This document shows, piece by piece, positions 58,261 through 64,000 of a stretch of 64,000 nucleotides of DNA. The DNA is taken from NCBI GenBank assembly GCA_038141525.1, contig JAYQIF010000008.1, positions 248,001 to 312,000 on the forward strand, given 5' to 3'. Under the pieces are notes generated by a model that saw only the letters and a list, made by a program, of their open reading frames with translations, was not told where the DNA came from and did no database searches. How positions within the stretch are numbered: the stretch's first letter is position 1; each line of letters opens with the position of its first letter. Position numbers and translations under genes: made by a program. The DNA comes from BACL21 sp038141525. GTDB taxonomy: Bacteria > Bacteroidota > Bacteroidia > Flavobacteriales > Flavobacteriaceae.

Positions 58261-58963
58261 CTATTGCTGGTGTGTATTAAAATTTTCCTCTTTGGTCACC
58301 ACACCATTGACATAGGTCTTCCAAATTCCAGATTTTCTATCGCGGTCGTAATGACCCGATCGCTCAAGCGCACCGGAAAGGTCAAAAAATTCCACAGGAC
58401 CATGCAATTGATCCTGATCATAGGTAAAAGTTTTTATAAGCTGTCCCTCTGGACCGTAATAAGCCCGAATTCCTTGGCGCTTTCCCTGCACATAAGGACA
58501 AGATTCGGCAAGCGTGCCATTGGGGTAAAAGGTCTTTTTAAGTCCGTCCAACAGATCCTCTTTATATTGTTCCTGGGTCATTATCGTCTGCTCCACCTTT
58601 GTGAAATGTGGTCCATAGTCCTGTACGTTTTTGATCTTGCATACGTCCCTGAGCAACCAATTGTCCCTGGTCGGTATAAAAACTTACAGCACAAGCACCT
58701 GGAATTGAATCAAAATCACGTATCACCACAGGTTGGTCACCACAACTTTGGCAATAGTATTTAAATATACCCGCTTCCACACCGTGGTTAAACCGTCCGG
58801 TATAGCGCAACTGCTGAGTGCCTTGATAGTATTTTTCCCAAAGCCCATGGCGCGCACCCTGAGCATCGAATTGATTGATCTGCTCTTGGGCCTGAACATG
58901 ATTGATCCCGCTAAGGGCCAAAAAGGCCATCACACAAGGCAAAATGTGTCGTTTCAAGTCCAT
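58261..58963 (-). CDS. Secreted MORN/YwqK-type repeat protein, one frameshift
   Basis: A signal peptide (LPCVMAFLALSGINHVQAQ) is followed by MORN-like units with the G-x-W/Y pattern: FDAQGARHGLWEKYYQGTQQLRYTGRFNHGVEAGIFKYY, FYTDQGQLVAQGRMQDQKRTGLWTTF, and in the other frame YPNGTLAESCPYVQGKRQGIRAYYGPEGQLIKTF and FFDLSGALERSGHYDRDRKSGIWKTYVNG. These repeats are annotated elsewhere as YwqK-family antitoxin, but no toxin is adjacent, and an exported repeat protein is more consistent. An extra base at about 58593-58597 breaks the frame near HKGGEQTIM. Confidence 0.82.
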
Positions 58964-58997
58964 AAAACCGAGTTGTGCACGCTGTTGGCGCAGCACA

Positions 58998-60886
58998 TTA
59001 TTTCTTCTGTTGGGCTTTCTTTTGCGCTTCAGCCTGTTCCATCATCTCAGCCATTTTCTTCTGAAAACGATTTTGTTTTTTAGGCTTCTTTTTGGTCTCC
59101 TGAATTTGCGCGTGGATTTTATCCTCATCGATGATAAAATTCTTGATGACCAACATTATCCCTATGGTAATGACATTAGAAGTAAAATAATACAAAGGAC
59201 AATCCACTGGCGTAATTATTGAAAAAGACCAACATAAACAAAGGCGAGAGATACATCAAAAACTTCATGTTGGGCATCCCCGGTTGCTGTTGCTGTTGCA
59301 TTTGCTGCCCAGTACTCATCATCATATAGATAAATATAGCAATCGAGGCCAAAATTGGAAACAAGCTCACGTGATCTCCGTAAAAAGGAATGGAGAAGGG
59401 CAATTCTAAGACCACATCATAACTCGATAAATCATCGGCCCATAAGAATGACTTCTGACGCAGCACATAAGCCGTTGGAAAAAAGGTGAACAAGGCGTAA
59501 AACACAGGAATTTGTAAAAAGGCCGGAAGACATCCCTTGAGTGGTGAGGCACCTGCCGTATTTTGCAACTTCATGGTCTCTTGCTGAATTTTCATTTGAT
59601 TGCCCTCAAATTTCTTTTTGATCTCATCCATTTCGGGCTTTAGCACCTTCATCTTGGCCTGAGAGACGTATTGTTTGTACTGAACAGGCGAAAGTAAAAG
59701 CTTAAAAAATACAGTGAGTAAAATAATCGCAATTCCTGCGGGAAACCACTGACTCAAAAAGCCAAAAACTGGAAAAATGATGTACTTGTTGATCCAGCCA
59801 AAAATTCCCCAACCCAGCGGCATCGCCTCGTCGAGATTTCTATCGTAAGACTTAAATACTGCGTAGTCTGTTGGACCAAAGTAAAGATTCATGGATTGAT
59901 CCAATCGATTGTTCTTCGGTGCTAGGGTAACACTCGCACGATAGGCTTTTGTGAAGGTTGTATCAATAGTTTCATCTTCAACTAAATCCTCCGAGAAGAG
60001 CGCTACTCTCTCAAAAGGCACATCGGACAGCAACATACTGCTGAAAAAGTGTTGTCTGAAATTAATCCATGTGACCCCGCTTTCGGTGGCATCATCGGAC
60101 CCCACTGGACCCAGTTTATCAAACTCGTTACCATTATCGTACGCATAGGTCAATCGCGTGTAACGATTTTCATAGCTGATGCTCTTGGCGTGGCGATAAC
60201 CTTTAAGCGACCAATCGAGCTCGACGGGTTGATCGAATTCAATGACCTGTTCCAAACCTCTGGTCACAATATCGAAACCAAGCATATAGTCAGAAGCTGG
60301 CAGGCGATAGATATATTCTAGGTACTCTTGCTCAGAAGTTTTGAGCTTCATCGAGAGGACCTGATCTCCATTATCTTGAGTTAAAGTTGGCTCAAAATAC
60401 ATCTCTGCCGTCGATAAGAGTCTATTTTGCGCTTGGAATTTTAAGTTCAATGCACTGTTATCCTCTTGGATGAGATACACGGGTTCCCCCTGATACTGAG
60501 TTGCATTTTTGAGCTTTGCAGATACAATATATCCTCCTTTGTTGCTTATCACTAAAGACAAGAATTCATTTTCAAGCACGGTCGTTTGCTCTGACCACGA
60601 TGGCTGGGTTGCTGCATAAGCAAAATCACCAAATTGATTTTTTAATCGTTCGGTTTGCTCCGAGGGATCAATGAGCTCAGCCTCCTGAGTTAAAGGTGGG
60701 ATCTGCCACATCGTTTTGAGCCGTTGTACCTAAATCAGAGCTGTTGGCCTCAACTTGCTCAATGGCAGCGGCCTCTGCTTGCAACTCCTGCTCAGTGGGT
60801 TGATTTTGATAAAGCATCCAAAGCAATATTGCCCCGATAAGCATAAACCCAATGAAGGTGTTGAGATCAAATTTATTTTCTTCCAT
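58998..60886 (-). CDS. yidC: Membrane protein insertase YidC, two frameshifts
   Basis: YidC inserts and folds inner-membrane proteins. The protein has an N-terminal anchor (FIGFMLIGAILLWMLYQNQ), a large periplasmic beta domain (LVISNKGGYIVSAKLKN), the conserved insertase core (FPAGIAIILLTVFFKLLLSPVQYKQYVSQAKMKVLKPEM, PLKGCLPAFLQIPVFYALFTFFPTAYVLRQKSFLWADDLSSYD), and a basic KKxK-rich tail (KKKPKKQNRFQKKM). Extra bases at 60698-60700 (GGG) and 59194-59196 (AAA) split it. YidC is essential, so these are probably errors of sequence. It follows pyrG by 34 bases. Confidence 0.94.
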
Positions 60887-60920
60887 AATACTGTAGTCGA
60901 CTCAACTATTGCTGAACCTA

Positions 60921-62542
60921 TTATTTCTTATTTTTTGAAAGTGCGTATGCCTTGGCGATGAATCCAACAAAAAGTGGGTGCGGGTTGGCTACGGTACTTT
61001 TGTATTCAGGGTGATATTGAACCCCTACAAACCAAGGGTGCTCAGGAACTTCGACAATCTCAACAAGTCCTGTTTGCGGATTCACTCCAGTAACGCGCAT
61101 TCCCGCGCCTTCAATTTGTGTGCGATAATCGTCATTAAATTCGTAGCGATGTCTGTGCCGTTCATCAATTTCCTCTGTTGTGTAGATCGATCCAACAATA
61201 GAATTAGGCGCTATTTTACAGGCCCAAGACCCCAAACGCATCGTGCCTCCTTTATCAGTAATAGATTTCTGTGCCTCCATAAGATCAATTACAGGATGAG
61301 GAGTGTTGGTGTCCATTTCGGTACTGTTGGCGCCTTTGAGACCAAGAACGTTTCTGGCATATTCGATAACGGCCATCTGCATGCCCAAGCAAATCCCCAA
61401 AAATGGGATGCCATGAGTTCGCGCATGAGCTACTGCGGCAATTTTGCCTTCAATGCCACGCTCGCCAAAACCGGGAGCGACCAAAAGTCCATCCAAATGA
61501 CCGACCTCTGCAGCGACATTCTCCGGGGTTAAATGCTCCGAGTGAATGGATACAACCTCAACAGAGACTTCATTAGCCGCACCGGCATGAATAAAGGATT
61601 CTAAAATGGATTTATAACTGTCTTGCAGCTCAACGTATTTACCAATCAGTCCAATGGTCACTCCTCCTTTTGGATTTTTGTGGCGGTATAAAAATTCATT
61701 CCACTGAATAAGGTTTGGCTCTTGACTGGCCTCGAGACGTAATTTTTTTAGCGCGATATCATCCAGGCCTTCATCCAACATCAAATTTGGCACATCATAA
61801 ATGGTCTTGGCGTCAATAGATTGAATGACTGCTTCTTTTTCTACATTACAAAATAGTGCGAGTTTAGTACGCAAATCATCACTGAGCTCATGTTCCGTGC
61901 GACACACCAGTACATCGGCCTGAATTCCACTTTCCATTAGGGTTTTTACAGAATGCTGAGTGGGCTTGGTTTTTAGTTCTCCTGCAGCCGCCAGATACGG
62001 AATCAAAGTCAAATGGATAAATAAACTGTTGTGTGGTCCCAATTCCCACTTTAATTGACGCACCGCTTCAATATAAGGCAGGGACTCAATATCGCCCGAC
62101 TGTACCGCCAATTTCAGTGATGACAATATCGTAACGACCATCTTGTCCTAAGATGCTGAATGCGCTCCTTGATTTCATTCGTGATGTGGGGAATGACCTG
62201 AACGGTTTTACCTAAAAATTCACCACGACGCTCTTTTTCAATGACACTTTGATAAATACGACCTGTGGTGACATTGTTGGATTGAGAAGTCGGGTGGTTC
62301 AAAAAGCGCTCGTAATGTCCTAAGTCCAAATCGGTTTCTGCACCGTCATCGGTTACGTAACACTCCCCGTGCTCATATGGATTGAGCGTGCCAGGATCAA
62401 CATTGATGTAGGGATCTAATTTCTGAATAGTCACAGCAAATCCTCTCGCTTGCAAAAGCTTAGCCAAAGAGGCGGCAATAATACCTTTTCCTAAAGATGA
62501 TGAAACCCCGCCCGTAACGAAGATATACTTTGTCGTATTCAT
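60921..62542 (-). CDS. pyrG: CTP synthase, two frameshifts
   Basis: PyrG aminates UTP to CTP with glutamine as nitrogen donor. The synthetase domain starts KYIFVTGGVSSSLGKGIIAASLAKLLQARG and has QKLDPYINVDPGTLNPYEHGEC. The glutaminase domain has GICLGMQMAVIEYARN (nucleophile C) and VQYHPEYKS (H/E). Extra bases at about 62149 and at 62095-62097 (CCC) lie on both sides of the string QDGRYDIVITEIGGTVGDIESL, so the pair makes a short shifted stretch and a stop. Removing both restores a protein of about 540 residues. Its promoter is at 62574-62604. Confidence 0.94.
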
Positions 62543-62573
62543 GTGGTGTGCTTGTTGTTACCTATACGGGATT

Positions 62574-62604
62574 CAAAGATAAAATATTAATTGCGAGCAC
62601 CCAA
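62574..62604 (-). promoter_or_regulatory. Bacteroidetes-type promoter of pyrG
   Basis: Minus-strand TTG (62604-62602), 20-base spacer, TATCTTTG (62581-62574). It overlaps the last codons of the LysM gene and lies about 30 bases before the pyrG ATG, so pyrG and yidC can be transcribed separately from the upstream gene. Confidence 0.68.
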
Positions 62605-63999
62605 TGAATTTATCAATTCTTCTAACCACATCTCTTGGGTATAGGTCAACAAGTAAAATGCTTTGTTCTCATATCCTCCTTGACTTCCTGTTTCGTACCG
62701 AAATTTATTCTCCGTATACTGAGTCGTTTCGGGCATGACTAGTGCATCGGTCAACCGCCCCTGTGAAGAAGCCATTCGAAAAATTAAATCTAGTGTCAGA
62801 TCATAACCACGAGTCGCATATTTATTGGGCGTCGTGCCGTATCGTTGCAAATAACTATGAATAAACACATTAGGTGTCTGTTCTAAATTCAGGGGTTTGC
62901 TCGAAGAAGGAAAGCTAAACGCCAAATGTGCCAAGTGAATGTTAGAAATATCATCAAAATCGAAGGCTTCATTTTTTGCCGTTGTAAACAAACGTACATC
63001 GTATGTTTTTTTGATGGTATCGTTTTCTTCATTTTTTTGTTGATAGTAAGCCATACCATTAAGCACCCCGATAACATTGCTGATGATCACAGGTTTGCGT
63101 GATTCGAGCACCACCCAATTTTCGAGGCTGTCCGAGAGTTGTGTCAAAATATCTTGCGGATCAACGTAACCTTGCTCACGAGGCAAGACCACAGGAACAT
63201 CAGGCCACTCGCCCCGCATTGCAGCCAAGCCACGGGCCTGGGCATCGCCCACAAATAACATTGTTCGCTCTTGCCTGTGGCGTTTGATATAATCCATAAG
63301 CGCCCGACGCATAGCCTCGGCATCGGGTATTGTTTGAATCAAATTATTAGGCACACGACCTGAGGGTCTGCTCAAAGGCGCAACAACAGGAATATCACGC
63401 TCGGACAGCTGCTGGGCAACACGCATGACATTGGCCGGCAAAAGCGGACCAAGGACTAGGTCACTATCACTAAAATCATAGGCCCCCAAAAGACTATCCA
63501 CTACTGCTTTTTTGGCCTGAGTATCGAGCACCTCAATCGACACCGGGAGCCCGTAAGCTTTGGCATAATCTTGAGCCATAAGTACCCCAGTATAAAAATC
63601 CAGAGCAATGCGCAACAGACGATTGTCTTGTAAGAATTGCTGATTTAATTGCAAAGAATCGGCCACAAAACCCCGAAGTTGAAGCGGCAACATGAGCGTG
63701 ATTTTTTGTGCACTCGAGTCTTTGATAAAATCCCTCAAGTCCACCAAGGCTTCTTGCTCATTTTCCAAGTAGGATAATACTTGCTTGGGCAGTTGCAGAA
63801 CCATCCCCAATTTCAGTCCATCGGCGGCATTGGGATTTAATTCGATAATTTCTTCTTTGGTCAAACCAAATTTCTGGCGCAATCTAAAAAACCCTTCTTT
63901 AGGTTGGACCGCATAATAATCAAAATCTGGATCCCCTAGTACAACGGTCTCCAGGGCTTTACCGCGCACCTTAATTTTTTGTCCCACCGCCAGCGTTTG
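62587..63999 (-). CDS. LysM/periplasmic-binding-like protein (5' end outside window)
   Basis: The frame is open to the right edge of the window. It begins inside one LysM unit (QTLAVGQKIKVRG), and a further LysM follows at about residues 24-69 (YYAVQPKEGFFRLRQKFGLTKEEIIELNPNAADGLKLGMVLQLP). After a linker comes a type 1 periplasmic binding fold: ITLMLPLQLRG, FYTGVLMAQDYAK, SDLVLGPLLPANVMRVAQQLSERDIPVVAPLSRPSG and TMLFVGDAQARGLAAMR. LysM binds peptidoglycan; the second domain may bind a small ligand or regulate a wall enzyme. No membrane anchor is visible in the part present. Similar fusions lie upstream of pyrG in other Flavobacteriia as I recall. Confidence 0.85.
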   Translation of the reverse strand, partial: QTLAVGQKIKVRGKALETVVLGDPDFDYYAVQPKEGFFRLRQKFGLTKEEIIELNPNAADGLKLGMVLQLPKQVLSYLENEQEALVDLRDFIKDSSAQKITLMLPLQLRGFVADSLQLNQQFLQDNRLLRIALDFYTGVLMAQDYAKAYGLPVSIEVLDTQAKKAVVDSLLGAYDFSDSDLVLGPLLPANVMRVAQQLSERDIPVVAPLSRPSGRVPNNLIQTIPDAEAMRRALMDYIKRHRQERTMLFVGDAQARGLAAMRGEWPDVPVVLPREQGYVDPQDILTQLSDSLENWVVLESRKPVIISNVIGVLNGMAYYQQKNEENDTIKKTYDVRLFTTAKNEAFDFDDISNIHLAHLAFSFPSSSKPLNLEQTPNVFIHSYLQRYGTTPNKYATRGYDLTLDLIFRMASSQGRLTDALVMPETTQYTENKFRYETGSQGGYENKAFYLLTYTQEMWLEELINSLGARN

Positions 64000-64000
64000 G

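Noticed and set aside
58261..58963. Toxin-antitoxin system (YwqK antitoxin label)
   Set aside because: The protein has a signal peptide and MORN-type repeats, and no toxin gene is adjacent. The label comes from family naming only.
1..64000. Programmed or genome-wide translational frameshifting
   Set aside because: The lesions show both +1 and -1 types, share no slippery motif, stop codon or hairpin, and are missing from long stretches. A programmed system would use one signal and one direction.

Overview
The window looks like chromosomal DNA from a member of the Flavobacteriia (Bacteroidetes). The evidence is the gene content: gldI, the long signal peptidase with a WbqC-family neighbour, DUF3810, DUF5606, a DUF349 coiled-coil protein, an OstA-like protein and a subtilase with a T9SS sorting tail. 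The promoters agree: several genes carry the Bacteroidetes pattern TTTG or TTG, 20-21 bases, then TAnnTTTG. I found no rRNA, tRNA, insertion sequence, prophage, CRISPR array or recognisable defence system. Gene density is high and no gap exceeds about 200 bases.

Layout. 1-1.8 kb (+): lepB (cut by the window edge) and a WbqC-family gene. 8.1-1.8 kb (-): a run of close or overlapping genes, TPR membrane protein, ribH, small membrane protein, mutL, two rhomboid proteases, membrane EEP hydrolase. 8.2-9.6 kb (+): recF and a DUF721 (DciA-like) gene, then a strong terminator facing ndk (-). 10.2-13.0 kb (+): NrnA-like DHH phosphoesterase, gldI, cyclophilin-FKBP lipoprotein. pepD (-) is divergent from a DUF3810 membrane protein (+). 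15.9-34.4 kb (+): two amidohydrolase-family proteins, a TrmH-type methyltransferase, rsh/spoT, a Fur-family regulator, purA, an OstA-like protein, a class III aminotransferase, a TPR protein, two tandem DUF368 (PopT-like) transporters, aroE and the DUF349 protein. 36.7-34.4 kb (-): ruvX, def, DUF5606, mazG; dapD (+) is divergent. 37.6-43.9 kb: a surface-glycan (LPS core type) locus with five glycosyltransferases, a Kdo/WaaP-type kinase and a polysaccharide pyruvyl transferase on both strands. 44-50.9 kb (+): Sua5/TsaC, cca, GNAT, ctaA, a pRiA4b ORF-3-like protein, uvrB, rluF. sucC (-) is divergent from an esterase and a class A beta-lactamase-like lipoprotein (+). 64-54.5 kb (-): LysM/periplasmic-binding protein (cut by the edge), pyrG, yidC, MORN-repeat protein, mnmA, T9SS subtilase, FMN oxidoreductase.

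The most striking property is the number of broken reading frames. I located 28 single-base indels (19 apparent insertions, 9 apparent deletions) and 2 in-frame stop codons. Nearly all lie in core genes: mutL, pepD, ruvX, cca, ctaA, uvrB, rluF, mnmA, yidC, pyrG and most of the glycan genes. Most fall in short homopolymers, and deleting or adding one base restores the conserved protein. Essential genes are hit and long stretches are clean (14.1-27.0 kb and 50.4-56.6 kb), so uncorrected sequencing or assembly error is my leading explanation. A real mutator or reductive genome is the less likely alternative. Broken genes are annotated at their full restored extent and each lesion is stated. I did not find a convincing new multi-gene system; the best leads are listed as findings.
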